Source: Cyanobacteria bacterium OH_CBB_238
Lineage (GTDB): Bacteria > Cyanobacteriota > Vampirovibrionia > Gastranaerophilales > Gastranaerophilaceae
DNA length: 55,400 nt
Reading direction: 5' to 3'
Assembly (NCBI GenBank): GCA_023409995.1
Contig: JAEYQN010000107.1
Coordinates: 1-55,400, forward strand
Position 1 is the stretch's first letter, and each line of letters begins with the position of its first letter. The notes beneath the pieces are model-generated. The model saw only the letters and a list, made by a program, of their open reading frames with translations. It was not told where the DNA came from and did no database searches. Shown piece by piece: positions 8,834 to 18,000 of this stretch. A program made the translations under genes and the position numbers.

Positions 8834-8858
8834 GTTTCCTAATTCCAACTTTATGCTC

Positions 8859-8871
8859 TATAATACATTAC
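8859..8871 (+). promoter_or_regulatory. -10 box directly before ogt (candidate leaderless start)
   Basis: A perfect TATAAT (8859-8864) is separated from ATG 8872 by only 7 nt. No good -35 box is seen at 16-18 bp, and no ribosome site fits in the gap. If the box is used, transcription would begin at or next to the start codon. Confidence 0.4.
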
Positions 8872-9351
8872 ATGGTTATAAAATCTACAATTTTTAATTC
8901 TAAAATAGGATGTCTTCATATTGTAAGTGAGGACGATTTTCTTATTCAAATAAAAATTAATCCAGCGCAAGACATCATTTCCCAAGAGTCAAAATTTAAT
9001 AATAGAGTAATCATTCAATTAAAAGAATATTTTTTGGGTAATTTGACTTTGTTTTCAGTGCCGATTAAGTTTCTGGAAAAGTCTGATTTTAAGAAAAAAA
9101 TATGGAATGAAATGCTTAAAATTCCATATGGAGGAATATCTTCATATAAGTCGATTTCTGAGAATATAGGACACCCAAAAGCATATAGAGCTGTTGGTAC
9201 TGCTATTGGGCAAAATCCTATCCCAATAATTATTCCATGCCATAGAGTTCTCAATTCAAATGGGGGAATCGGTGGTTTCTCTGCTGGGTTGGATATCAAG
9301 AAGAAGCTATTGAAAATAGAGCAAATGGATGGTTTAAAAAAAAACTGTTAG
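8872..9351 (+). CDS. ogt: Methylated-DNA--[protein]-cysteine S-methyltransferase
   Basis: This 159-residue suicide repair protein removes alkyl groups from O6-alkylguanine in DNA. The active-site motif IIPCHRVL gives acceptor C123. AYRAVGTAIGQNP (105-117) supplies the helix-turn-helix arginine finger R106, and GGIGGFSAGLDIKKKLL is the usual C-terminal block. The start was set at ATG 8872 because this gives the normal family length; a longer frame from 8752 would run into comEC on the other strand. Spacing to the divergent comEC start is only 38 bp. Confidence 0.93.
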   Translation: MVIKSTIFNSKIGCLHIVSEDDFLIQIKINPAQDIISQESKFNNRVIIQLKEYFLGNLTLFSVPIKFLEKSDFKKKIWNEMLKIPYGGISSYKSISENIGHPKAYRAVGTAIGQNPIPIIIPCHRVLNSNGGIGGFSAGLDIKKKLLKIEQMDGLKKNC

Positions 9352-9404
9352 TAATTGAATAAATATGTTAATATAAATCACGTACAGACGTTTGGATTTT
9401 GAGA

Positions 9405-10088
9405 ATGAGCGAACACTGGATTGTAAATTTAGGCAAATATAGCATCAACATGGATACACTTATTACTATGTGGGTAGCTATGGCAATATTGATTGTGTTC
9501 TCATTGCTGGCAACTAGAAAACTTTCTATTTTTCCTACAAAGTTACAATCTATAGCCGAGGCAATAGTTGGCGCTTTTGTTGGGTTGACTGAATCTATGA
9601 TCGGAAAAGATGGAAAAAAACATTTACCGCTTTTGGCAACTTTGTTTTTGTTTATCTTGACAGCTAATTTGATTGGTCAAATTCCTTGGAAAATTTATGA
9701 ATTAAAAGCTGGAGAGCTGGCTTCTCCTACAAATGATATTAATATGACTGCTGCAATGGCAATTATGGTTCTGGTTTACTATGTTGCTCACGGAATTAAG
9801 GTGAAAGGATTTAAATTCTTTTTGCATGAATTTTCTTTTACCGGTATAATCATTGCGCTTGTGGATTTGTTGGAGTTGTTAGTTAGACCTTTTTCTTTGG
9901 CATTGCGACTTTTTGCCAATATATTGGCAGGAGAGTTGCTTGTATTTACGTTTGTAGGTATGTTTGCTTATTTTGTTCCATTGCCATTTATGTTTTTTGA
10001 AGTATTTGTTGCAGTGGTTCAGGCTTTGGTATTTACGTTGTTGTCAGCCGCATACATAGCGATGGCTACACAGATAGAAGAACACTAA
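9405..10088 (+). CDS. atpB: ATP synthase Fo subunit a
   Basis: This 227-residue, multi-helix membrane stator subunit forms the ion half-channels next to the c ring. The key stretch LLVRPFSLALRLFANILAGELL contains the essential arginine (LRLFAN), and the C-terminal helix ends in LLSAAYIAMATQ. The start is ATG 9405; TTG 9399 in the same frame is possible, and neither has a clear ribosome site. It is the first gene of the atp operon, with no atpI before it. Confidence 0.96.
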   Translation: MSEHWIVNLGKYSINMDTLITMWVAMAILIVFSLLATRKLSIFPTKLQSIAEAIVGAFVGLTESMIGKDGKKHLPLLATLFLFILTANLIGQIPWKIYELKAGELASPTNDINMTAAMAIMVLVYYVAHGIKVKGFKFFLHEFSFTGIIIALVDLLELLVRPFSLALRLFANILAGELLVFTFVGMFAYFVPLPFMFFEVFVAVVQALVFTLLSAAYIAMATQIEEH

Positions 10089-10119
10089 TATAAAAAATAG
10101 ATAATAAAGGAGAAAAATT

Positions 10120-10374
10120 ATGGCAGTAGAACAAGTAGCAGCAGTGGTATCTCAAGGTGAAGGCTTAGTGAAACTTGGTGCAGGTATTGCAATCGGGTTT
10201 GGTGCTATTGGTGGAGGTCTTGGACTTGGTGTTGCGACAAAAGGTTTATTAGAAGCTATCGCTAGGCAACCTGAAATCGCCGGTAAAGCTTTTGCTTACT
10301 TTATCTTGGGTGCTGGTCTTGCTGAGGCAACAGCTATTTATGCATTATTTATTGCTATTCAATTGTTAGGATAA
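10120..10374 (+). CDS. atpE: ATP synthase Fo subunit c
   Basis: This 84-residue hairpin of two membrane helices forms the rotor ring. The polar loop ARQPE (48-52) and the ion-binding carboxylate E69 in GLAEATAIY are present. The position that is Gln in sodium-binding rings (GxGQG) is Leu here (L36), and the residue after E69 is Ala, which suggests proton rather than sodium coupling (inference). An AAGGAG ribosome site precedes the ATG. The about 10-residue N-terminal extension MAVEQVAAVV is slightly longer than usual. Confidence 0.97.
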   Translation: MAVEQVAAVVSQGEGLVKLGAGIAIGFGAIGGGLGLGVATKGLLEAIARQPEIAGKAFAYFILGAGLAEATAIYALFIAIQLLG

Positions 10375-10386
10375 GATATACGAATT

Positions 10387-10860
10387 ATGGAATTTAATGC
10401 AACGTTAATTGTATCGGCTATTAGTTTTATTGTGTTCATTTTTGTAATGAATACAATACTCTATAATCCAATCTTGAAAGTCATTCAAGAAAGGGAAGAT
10501 TTTATTGATGCTAATTTAGGCGAGTCAACTTCGCTAGCAGATAAGGCAAAAGCCATACTTCTGGATAAAGAGTCAAAGTTAAAAGATGCTCACAAATTAG
10601 CGAAGCAATCAATTGCTTTGGGGATAGATTCATCTAAAAAAGATGCCTCAAATACTCTTAATTCAGCAATTTCTTCTTCAAAAGATAAGGTTGACCAAGA
10701 AAAAAACAGGCTTTCAAATGAAGAAGGTGATGCTAAATACAAATTAACGCAAAATGTAGCAGAGCTTGCAAAGTCAATTACGGAAAAGTTATTGGGGCAG
10801 CAAGTTCAAGATTTCGAATTTAATCAAGAAGTAGTTGATGAGGCTCTAAATAATGTTTGA
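10387..10860 (+). CDS. ATP synthase Fo subunit b' (first b-type subunit)
   Basis: This 157-residue peripheral-stalk subunit has one N-terminal membrane helix (about residues 6-27), the marker YNPILKVIQEREDFI, and a long charged coiled coil to the C-terminus. Two different b-type genes in tandem directly after the c gene is the cyanobacterial/plastid arrangement, in which this position is b' (called atpG in cyanobacteria). It overlaps the next gene by 8 bp. Confidence 0.9.
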   Translation: MEFNATLIVSAISFIVFIFVMNTILYNPILKVIQEREDFIDANLGESTSLADKAKAILLDKESKLKDAHKLAKQSIALGIDSSKKDASNTLNSAISSSKDKVDQEKNRLSNEEGDAKYKLTQNVAELAKSITEKLLGQQVQDFEFNQEVVDEALNNV

Positions 10861-11362
10861 TTTTTCAAAAGAAAATTTACTTCATTCAAATTTGTTCAAC
10901 TTTACAATAATGGTTGCGACATTTGCTTTTATTGCTTTTAAAGTGCGAGTTGGTGATAAGGTTGAAAGTCATAGAAAAAAGTTAGCTGCGACAGTTGACA
11001 ACTCTATAAGTGCTAAAGACAAAGCTCATAATGATTTAAAGCAAGTCGAAGAGTCTGTAAAAAATACCGCTGTTGAAATAGAGGAAATTGTGTCTGCTGC
11101 TAAGGCAACTTTGGCTACTATTGAAGAGAAAATATTCACTGATGCAAGCAAGCAAGTCAAAACAATTGAGGAAAATGTTGTAAAAGTTGTTGAAGCAGAA
11201 GCCTCCCGTTTGAACTCAAGATTAGCAAAAGGAGTTTCTAATGCTTCAGTAGCGTTAGCTGAATCTAACATGGTTCGTTTATTGACAAATAATCCTGAGC
11301 TTCATAATAAATTTATATATGAGTCTGTAGATGAACTAGATAAGGTGGATTTTGGTGTCTAA
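10853..11362 (+). CDS. atpF: ATP synthase Fo subunit b
   Basis: This 169-residue second b-type stalk subunit has a hydrophobic N-terminal helix (NLFNFTIMVATFAFIAF, about residues 15-31) and then a continuous coiled-coil-prone region that would reach subunit delta. It overlaps b' by 8 bp and delta by 11 bp (8 bp if delta starts at GTG 11355), indicating coupled translation. The sequence is divergent, and assignment relies on the helix-plus-coil layout and the operon position. Confidence 0.9.
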   Translation: MFDFSKENLLHSNLFNFTIMVATFAFIAFKVRVGDKVESHRKKLAATVDNSISAKDKAHNDLKQVEESVKNTAVEIEEIVSAAKATLATIEEKIFTDASKQVKTIEENVVKVVEAEASRLNSRLAKGVSNASVALAESNMVRLLTNNPELHNKFIYESVDELDKVDFGV

Positions 11363-11903
11363 TATTGATATAAAAAAGCTAAAAGTCGCTAAAAAATATT
11401 CAGATGCTTTATTTGAAAATGCACAAGATTCAAATAAAGTTCAGGATACCCTTAATGAGCTTAATTCTATTGCTACAATATTGGGCGAGTCTCCTGACTT
11501 GAATTCATTTTTGGTCAACCCTGTTATATCAATAAACGATAAACTAGAAGTGGTTGTTCAAGTTATGGCCTCAACTGTGAGTGATACGGTTTTGAATTTT
11601 ATAAAATTATTAATAGAAAATTCTCGTTTTGATGCTTTTCAAGCAGTAATTTTTGAGTATCAAAACAGGGTTGATGAAGTTAACAATGTTCTAAAAGTTG
11701 ATGTTATTTCAGCTGTAAAGTTAGATGAGCATATGAAAACAAAATTGATTGAAAAACTTCAATATAAAACATCAAAGAATGTTATTTTAAATTATTCAAT
11801 CAAGCCAGAAATAATTGCAGGATTGATTATAAAGGTTAATGATAAAACAATTGATACTAGTTTGAAAACTAAACTTGGCGGAATTAAAAGACAATTAATA
11901 TAA
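11355..11903 (+). CDS. atpH: ATP synthase F1 subunit delta
   Basis: This 182-residue subunit connects the F1 head to the peripheral stalk (OSCP). It has the N-terminal helical bundle ([12 protein letters not shown]) and the typical C-terminal strand pattern ([29 protein letters not shown]). GTG 11355 is preferred because AAGGTGG lies 6 nt upstream; TTG 11352 immediately before it would leave too short a gap. Confidence 0.94.
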   Translation: MSNIDIKKLKVAKKYSDALFENAQDSNKVQDTLNELNSIATILGESPDLNSFLVNPVISINDKLEVVVQVMASTVSDTVLNFIKLLIENSRFDAFQAVIFEYQNRVDEVNNVLKVDVISAVKLDEHMKTKLIEKLQYKTSKNVILNYSIKPEIIAGLIIKVNDKTIDTSLKTKLGGIKRQLI

Positions 11904-11913
11904 GGAAATTGAT

Positions 11914-13431
11914 ATGGCTACAATTAGACCAGATGAAATTACATCAATCATTAAAAGTAAAATAGAAAATTATACGTCGCAAGTCGATGTTAACAACATC
12001 GGTTCTGTCTTAGAAGTTGGCGATGGTATTGCCCGTATTTATGGGTTAAGAAATGCTATGGCAAGTGAATTGATAGAGTTTGATGACGGAAAAGGAACAT
12101 TAGGTATTGTTCTTAACCTTGAAGAAGATAATGCTGGGGTTGTTATCCTTGGTGAGTATGCTCATATCAAAGAGGGTATGAACGTAAAGACTACTGGTAG
12201 AATTGCATCGGTACCTGTTGGTGACCAAATGATAGGAAGAATTGTCGATCCTACGGGTAAACCAATTGATGGTAAAGGTGATATAAATACTCAGATTACC
12301 AGACCAATTGAAAAAGTTGCTCCTGGTATCGTTGCTAGAAAATCTGTTCATGAACCACTTCAAACAGGTCTTACTGCTATTGATGCTTTGACCCCAATAG
12401 GAAGAGGTCAGCGTGAATTAATCATTGGTGATAGACAAACTGGTAAAACAGCTATCGCAATCGACACAATTTTAAATCAAAAAGGGCAAGACGTAATTTG
12501 TATTTATGTTGCAATTGGTCAAAAAACATCTACTGTAGCTCAATTGGCTAAGACTCTGGAAAAATATGGAGCTATGGACTATACAATTATAGTTTCTGCT
12601 ACGGCTAATGAGCCTGCTCCGCTTCAATATATTGCACCTTTCTCAGGTGTTGCAATTGCTGAAGAATTTATGGAACAAGGTAAAGCTGTTTTGATTGTAT
12701 ATGATGACTTAACAAAACACGCTCAAGCATATCGTGCAATGAGTTTGCTATTGAGAAGACCTCCAGGACGCGAAGCTTACCCTGGAGATGTATTCTACTT
12801 GCATTCAAGACTATTAGAAAGAGCTTGTAAATTGAATGATGAGCTTGGTGGTGGTAGTATAACGGCATTGCCAATTATTGAGACTCAGGCTGGTGACGTT
12901 TCTGCTTACATTCCTACAAATGTAATTTCTATTACTGATGGGCAAATATTCTTAGAAACAGGCTTATTTAATTCTGGTATAAGACCGGCCATCAACGCGG
13001 GAATATCAGTTTCTCGTGTGGGCGGTGCTGCTCAAACGAAGGCTATCAAACAAGTTGCTGGTAAATTGAGATTGGACTTGGCTCAATTCAGAGAGTTAGA
13101 AGCATTTGCACAGTTTGCAAGTGATTTGGACAAAGCTACACAAGATCAATTATTAAGAGGACAAAAACTAACGGATGTCCTAAAACAACCTCAGTATGAG
13201 CCGTTAAACGTGGCAAAACAAGTATCGATATTATTTGCTGTAAATGAAGGTTTCTTGGATGACTTAGATGCTAAGAAAATTACTCAATTTAAAAAGGATT
13301 GGTATGAATACTTTGAGGCAAATATGTCTGACTTAGAGTCGAATCTTAACAATGGAGCTGCGTTGTCTGATGAAGATAAAATGGCTCTGAAAGAGGCTCT
13401 TAGTAAATTCAAAAATGACTTCTTTAGCTAA
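11914..13431 (+). CDS. atpA: ATP synthase F1 subunit alpha
   Basis: This 505-residue regulatory nucleotide-binding F1 subunit is full length. The P-loop GDRQTGKT is at residues 172-179. The family signature [17 protein letters not shown] (about 356-372) carries the arginine that completes the catalytic site of the neighbouring beta subunit. The ribosome site AAGGA lies 9 nt before the ATG. The beta and epsilon genes are not in this operon. Confidence 0.99.
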   Translation: MATIRPDEITSIIKSKIENYTSQVDVNNIGSVLEVGDGIARIYGLRNAMASELIEFDDGKGTLGIVLNLEEDNAGVVILGEYAHIKEGMNVKTTGRIASVPVGDQMIGRIVDPTGKPIDGKGDINTQITRPIEKVAPGIVARKSVHEPLQTGLTAIDALTPIGRGQRELIIGDRQTGKTAIAIDTILNQKGQDVICIYVAIGQKTSTVAQLAKTLEKYGAMDYTIIVSATANEPAPLQYIAPFSGVAIAEEFMEQGKAVLIVYDDLTKHAQAYRAMSLLLRRPPGREAYPGDVFYLHSRLLERACKLNDELGGGSITALPIIETQAGDVSAYIPTNVISITDGQIFLETGLFNSGIRPAINAGISVSRVGGAAQTKAIKQVAGKLRLDLAQFRELEAFAQFASDLDKATQDQLLRGQKLTDVLKQPQYEPLNVAKQVSILFAVNEGFLDDLDAKKITQFKKDWYEYFEANMSDLESNLNNGAALSDEDKMALKEALSKFKNDFFS

Positions 13432-13446
13432 ATATAAGGCAAACAA

Positions 13447-14379
13447 ATGGCAAACTTAAAAAACATAAGAGATAGAATATCCAGTATTAATAATACTCAA
13501 AAAATAACTAGAGCCATGAAAATGGTTGCGGCGGCTAAGGTAAAAAAGTCTGAAAATCGAGTTAAGTCATCAAGACCTTTTGCTGAAGAGCTGTCTGCTA
13601 TGATTTCAAGGTTGATGGGTTCCTTGGAGTATTTTTCTGCTGATGTTGTAAATGAAGATAGACCATTAGAAAATTATCCTGCACTGCTTCAAAGTAGAGA
13701 CGTAAAAAATGTTGGGATTTTAGTTGTTACTTCAAATAAAGGTTTAGCAGGAGCTTTTAATGCAAATGTTATTAGAGCGGCTATTAAAAAAATTGAAGAT
13801 TATAATTCTAAAGGAATTGGTTGTAAACTTTTTATAGTTGGGCAAAAAGGTTTTAACGTATTGAAAAGGCTTACTCAAGGACAAGTAAATGCGCCAAAAC
13901 TAAATCTGGAAATTCTTCAAGCTTATACTAAATTTGCTCAAGATCCAACGTCGGCCGCGGCTTCTGTAGTAGCAGAAGATATGGCAAAGGCATTTGTTGA
14001 GCATCAGATAGATTCTATGGAAATAGTAACTACAAAATTTAAAAATATGATGTCATCTTCTGTTGAAAATTGGCAAATATTACCGTTGGCTAAAGAGTCT
14101 CACAAAGGAATATTGGTTGACTCTCAAATGGAGTTTGAGCCAGATTTATCGAGTATTTTGGCTAAAATTATTCCTTTATATATTGCTAATACAATATTTC
14201 AAGCCTTTTTGGAGTCTACTGCTAGCGAATTGTCATCAAGAATGACTGCGATGTCAGCGGCTTGCAATAATGCTGAAGACATGATCAGAACATTAACCAT
14301 TGATTACAATAAAGCTAGACAGTCTGCAATTACTCAAGAAATTACTGAAGTAGTAAGTGGTGCAGATTCACTAAAGTAG
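13447..14379 (+). CDS. atpG: ATP synthase F1 subunit gamma
   Basis: This 310-residue central-shaft subunit starts with the helix MANLKNIRDRISSINNTQKITRAMKMVAAAK. It ends with the matching C-terminal helix SRMTAMSAACNNAEDMIRTLTIDYNKARQSAITQEITEVVSGA. It is somewhat longer than the E. coli form (287), in the range of cyanobacterial and plastid gamma. No Cys-pair redox insert of the plastid type is visible. It is the last F1 gene of the cluster, followed after 6 bp by the AsmA-like gene. Confidence 0.98.
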   Translation: MANLKNIRDRISSINNTQKITRAMKMVAAAKVKKSENRVKSSRPFAEELSAMISRLMGSLEYFSADVVNEDRPLENYPALLQSRDVKNVGILVVTSNKGLAGAFNANVIRAAIKKIEDYNSKGIGCKLFIVGQKGFNVLKRLTQGQVNAPKLNLEILQAYTKFAQDPTSAAASVVAEDMAKAFVEHQIDSMEIVTTKFKNMMSSSVENWQILPLAKESHKGILVDSQMEFEPDLSSILAKIIPLYIANTIFQAFLESTASELSSRMTAMSAACNNAEDMIRTLTIDYNKARQSAITQEITEVVSGADSLK

Positions 14380-14385
14380 GTTAGA

Positions 14386-17300
14386 ATGAAGTTTTTAAAA
14401 CAAAGTTTGATTGTTTTACTTTCATTAATTATTTTGGTTGTTATTTCTTATTTTGCATTTATTTTTATCTTGCCAAAAATTGTTGATCTCGATGTTTGTA
14501 AAAAGAATATAGAGGAACAGGTTAAATTACGAACAGGTTTTTCTATGTCTATAGAAAAGATCACGGTGAAGCCAGATTTTTCTCCTTATTTGAGTATTGA
14601 TTTGCACCACCTCAAACTTAATTATCCTAATGGCAAAAACTTTTTAAAAGTCAGAGATGCAAATGTGCAAATTGACTTACCTTCTTTGTTTATAAAAAAG
14701 ATAAAGTTGAAGAAAATAAGATTAGTTCGCCCGGTTCTTTCTACGGCTTTATATTCGGATTGCAAAACTTCATTTGAAAGAGATTTCAAGTTGAAGCCAA
14801 TTGATTCTTTCGATAAATATGCTTTTAAGTTAGTCGATAATATACCTGTTGTATACTTAGATAACTATAAGTTAAAGATATATGATCATGCATTTTCTGA
14901 GCCCTTTATTATAGAAGGTGATAAATTGCAGCTGTCGGACTTTAAACCTAATGAAAGTGTTCACCTTACTACTACGGGTAGTGTCATTCAGGGAAAACAT
15001 TCATTTATTAAATATGATGTAGATTTGAATACATATTTGACTAAATCTGATGGTAATATTTTTAAGGTCGACCCATTCAAGTATTTAAAAGAATTTTCAG
15101 TTTCTACAAATGTTTATGCGCATCTAAACATAAAAAATACTCAAAATAGTCCTAAAATTATTGGGGATGCTACCCTATCAAACACTGACCTTGTAGTTTC
15201 AGGTATTCCTTTAATAGGAAATTCTATAAATTTAGCATTTACAGGGAACTCGGTGTCTATAAATGCAAACGTCCAGACTTCTTTTAATAATAGAGCAAAA
15301 CTAGAAGGAAAATATGCTTTTGGGTTACAAAAAAAATTAGAGTTAAAAGTAAAGGCGGCAGATGCAAGTCTAGCTAATTTACATAAATTGGCAAATGCTA
15401 TTTTAGGTTCATTAAACATAAAAAACAAATTTGGAAATTATAATGTATCGGGATTAGCGGATATGGATTTTTACATTACGACTGATTTTAAAACTATTAA
15501 ATCGTCAGGTAGCTCTAAAATCCAAAATGCTTCAATTTCATGCAAAGAATTTCCATTTAAAATTTCAAAAATAACTTCCTTCATATCCTTTGATAATAAT
15601 ACTGTTCAAATCCTCGATACCACAGCATATGTTGATTCTATGCCATTGCTTGTGAAGGGCATAATTCATCAAGATACAAGTGCTAATGTCTCAGTGAAGG
15701 CTCAAGCATTACCCCTAAAACATGTATTAGCGCTAATACCGTCTAATTTTCTCTTTCCTGATATAGATGTTAACTCTGGATCTCTGACTTTTTCTGCTAA
15801 CCTAAGGGGTAAAATCACAAATATGATTGTAGCTTTAAATGCCTCGATACAGGATCTTTCGATGCTTTTTGCAAAGAATAATAAATATAAAGCTAAATCA
15901 ATTGAGGTAACTTCTGAAGGGAATGTAAAATCTAGAGGTTGTAATATCACTGTTGTTGGCTCAGAGGTAAATATTAAAAATCTGATTTCACCGATTTCAT
16001 CTAAAAAAATTCAATTAAAAGTCCAAGGTAAAGATATTGATATTTTATCAAGCACTATCTCATGGCAAGATTCACATGTCATAACTAGTGGTAAAATACT
16101 TGATTATTTAGGTAAGAAAAATTTCGATATAGTATATAAAGGTGCATTATCTTCCAATAACTTATATAGACAGCTTGGGCAAAACTTTAAACTCAAAGCA
16201 AGTGCAAAGGGCTCATTGCCGATTAATGGGAAAATATCAGGTAGTTTTGACGATATAAAAGTTGAGTCTCAAATTAGTGCAGATAAATCAAATTATCTTT
16301 CATATCTGGTCGTAAAAGAGCTTGTTAATCAGCATTCCATATTAAATTTAGAGGCAAAATACAAAAATGATAAGTTGCAATTAGATGAAATTGCTCTTTA
16401 TAAACAATCTTATAGCTCTCGCAATTCGGCTACATTGAAGAATAATCTTATAAATGCAGAGAAAATTCTATCGGTCACCGGACAGATTGAAGGTTTATCT
16501 AATCCAAACTTGAAGGAAATTTTAATTAACATTCCAAAATCTCTTACAGCATCTATTTCAACTTTTCCAGGATCAGAAGTCTCTGTCAAGAGTGACTTAA
16601 AGTTAAGCGGTAACATGAATTCGCCTGCAGTTGTTGGGATACTGGATCTGAATTATTTAATTATACCAGAATACAGCTTAAAAGCAGAAAACTTATCGCT
16701 TCTTTTCTCTAAAAATAATCTAAAAATTATGGCGCCCAACATTCAGGTTAAAAATTCAAAGTTTAATATTGAAGCCAATGCAATACCGATTTTAGGAAAA
16801 AACATAATAGTAAAAGATGTCAATTTTAATTCGCAATATTTTAATTTGTCAGAAATAGCTGGAGCTTTTTCATCCTTTTCTAACTCAAATATTGCCCCTG
16901 GCTTTACTCTTCCAATCCAAGTTTTGTCCGGGCACTCATATATAAACAAATTTGTCGCAACTGGTGTACAAGCATCAAATGTAAATGCTAATTTTACTAT
17001 AGCTAATAATCTTTTAAGAATAAGGAAAATGACAGCTAGCTCCTACAATGGTTCTGTATGGGGTGATATCGATTACAATTTTTTATATGCCAAAACTTCA
17101 GTGAGAGTTGCTGGTAAAAATTTAGATGCTGCCCCCGCTGTAAAAGCACTGACCGGCTTAGATGACAATATTCTTGGTAAGCTTGATTTTGGTCTTAATT
17201 CAACAATGAGTGGTTATTCTCGTCAACAACAACTTAGCTCTATAGTAGGAAAAGCTCAAATAGTAATTCATAATGGGCAGCTTGGTTCTTTAGGAAAATT

Positions 17301-18000
17301 TGAACATTTCTTGTACGCACAAAATCTAATTTCTCAGAGTATAATGAGAGCGACTGTTAATGTTATAACTCAAGCAGTTGCCTCAAAAGATACTGGTCGC
17401 TTCAAATACTTGGAGTCTAAAGTTACATTCTCTGATGGTTATGTAAATATTAATTCTGTGGAATCTTCAGGGCCTAATATGAGTTTGAAAATGAGTGGAC
17501 GGATGAATTTGTTAAATAATTGGGCTGATTTAAATATTCTTGGCACTGTTTCTAGTGATGTAGTAAGTGTGATGGGGCCGTTGGGTGAACTTTCCATTTC
17601 AAATATTGCTAGTAACATCCCAAAATTAAGCAGTGTTAATGTATCATTGCCGAACATATTTTTTAATAAATTTAATATGAAAGTGGATAAATCTGTAATT
17701 GCTCAAATTCCGCCGTTGACTCCTGCAACGATGCTAAAAACAAGGCACTTTAATGTTAGTATAAAAGGAAATGTAAACAGCGTTAAATCAGTAAAATCTT
17801 TTAAATGGCTTTCGATTGGAGATCCATCAGAGAATCAACAAATTCAATCTCCTGCTCGCAATCAACAGCAAAATGGTTCTCAATATCAGAAGCTAGAAAG
17901 GGTGTATGATTCTGAGCCTTCTGGTGCAGAGCCTTATTCAAACCCTAAATCTCAAGATTTACCAAGCTTCTTGGATAAACTTCCAAGTACCATCCATTAA
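14386..18000 (+). CDS. Large AsmA/YhdP-like envelope protein
   Basis: This 1204-residue protein has a single N-terminal membrane anchor (about residues 5-32) followed by a very long beta-strand-rich region. The AsmA-type beginning MSIEKITVKPDFSPYLSIDLHHLKL supports the AsmA/TamB/YhdP group, and so do the C-terminal repeats of the type SGRMNLLNNWADLNILGTV. Members form periplasmic bridge-like grooves that carry phospholipids toward the outer membrane. The last 65 residues are Gln/Ser/Pro-rich. Co-location 6 bp after the gamma subunit gene suggests co-transcription. It implies an outer membrane. Confidence 0.75.
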   Translation: MKFLKQSLIVLLSLIILVVISYFAFIFILPKIVDLDVCKKNIEEQVKLRTGFSMSIEKITVKPDFSPYLSIDLHHLKLNYPNGKNFLKVRDANVQIDLPSLFIKKIKLKKIRLVRPVLSTALYSDCKTSFERDFKLKPIDSFDKYAFKLVDNIPVVYLDNYKLKIYDHAFSEPFIIEGDKLQLSDFKPNESVHLTTTGSVIQGKHSFIKYDVDLNTYLTKSDGNIFKVDPFKYLKEFSVSTNVYAHLNIKNTQNSPKIIGDATLSNTDLVVSGIPLIGNSINLAFTGNSVSINANVQTSFNNRAKLEGKYAFGLQKKLELKVKAADASLANLHKLANAILGSLNIKNKFGNYNVSGLADMDFYITTDFKTIKSSGSSKIQNASISCKEFPFKISKITSFISFDNNTVQILDTTAYVDSMPLLVKGIIHQDTSANVSVKAQALPLKHVLALIPSNFLFPDIDVNSGSLTFSANLRGKITNMIVALNASIQDLSMLFAKNNKYKAKSIEVTSEGNVKSRGCNITVVGSEVNIKNLISPISSKKIQLKVQGKDIDILSSTISWQDSHVITSGKILDYLGKKNFDIVYKGALSSNNLYRQLGQNFKLKASAKGSLPINGKISGSFDDIKVESQISADKSNYLSYLVVKELVNQHSILNLEAKYKNDKLQLDEIALYKQSYSSRNSATLKNNLINAEKILSVTGQIEGLSNPNLKEILINIPKSLTASISTFPGSEVSVKSDLKLSGNMNSPAVVGILDLNYLIIPEYSLKAENLSLLFSKNNLKIMAPNIQVKNSKFNIEANAIPILGKNIIVKDVNFNSQYFNLSEIAGAFSSFSNSNIAPGFTLPIQVLSGHSYINKFVATGVQASNVNANFTIANNLLRIRKMTASSYNGSVWGDIDYNFLYAKTSVRVAGKNLDAAPAVKALTGLDDNILGKLDFGLNSTMSGYSRQQQLSSIVGKAQIVIHNGQLGSLGKFEHFLYAQNLISQSIMRATVNVITQAVASKDTGRFKYLESKVTFSDGYVNINSVESSGPNMSLKMSGRMNLLNNWADLNILGTVSSDVVSVMGPLGELSISNIASNIPKLSSVNVSLPNIFFNKFNMKVDKSVIAQIPPLTPATMLKTRHFNVSIKGNVNSVKSVKSFKWLSIGDPSENQQIQSPARNQQQNGSQYQKLERVYDSEPSGAEPYSNPKSQDLPSFLDKLPSTIH

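Noticed and set aside
8752..8871. Longer ogt start at 8752 adding 40 residues
   Set aside because: It would overlap comEC on the other strand, adds no family-like sequence, and gives an over-long protein; ATG 8872 gives the normal length.
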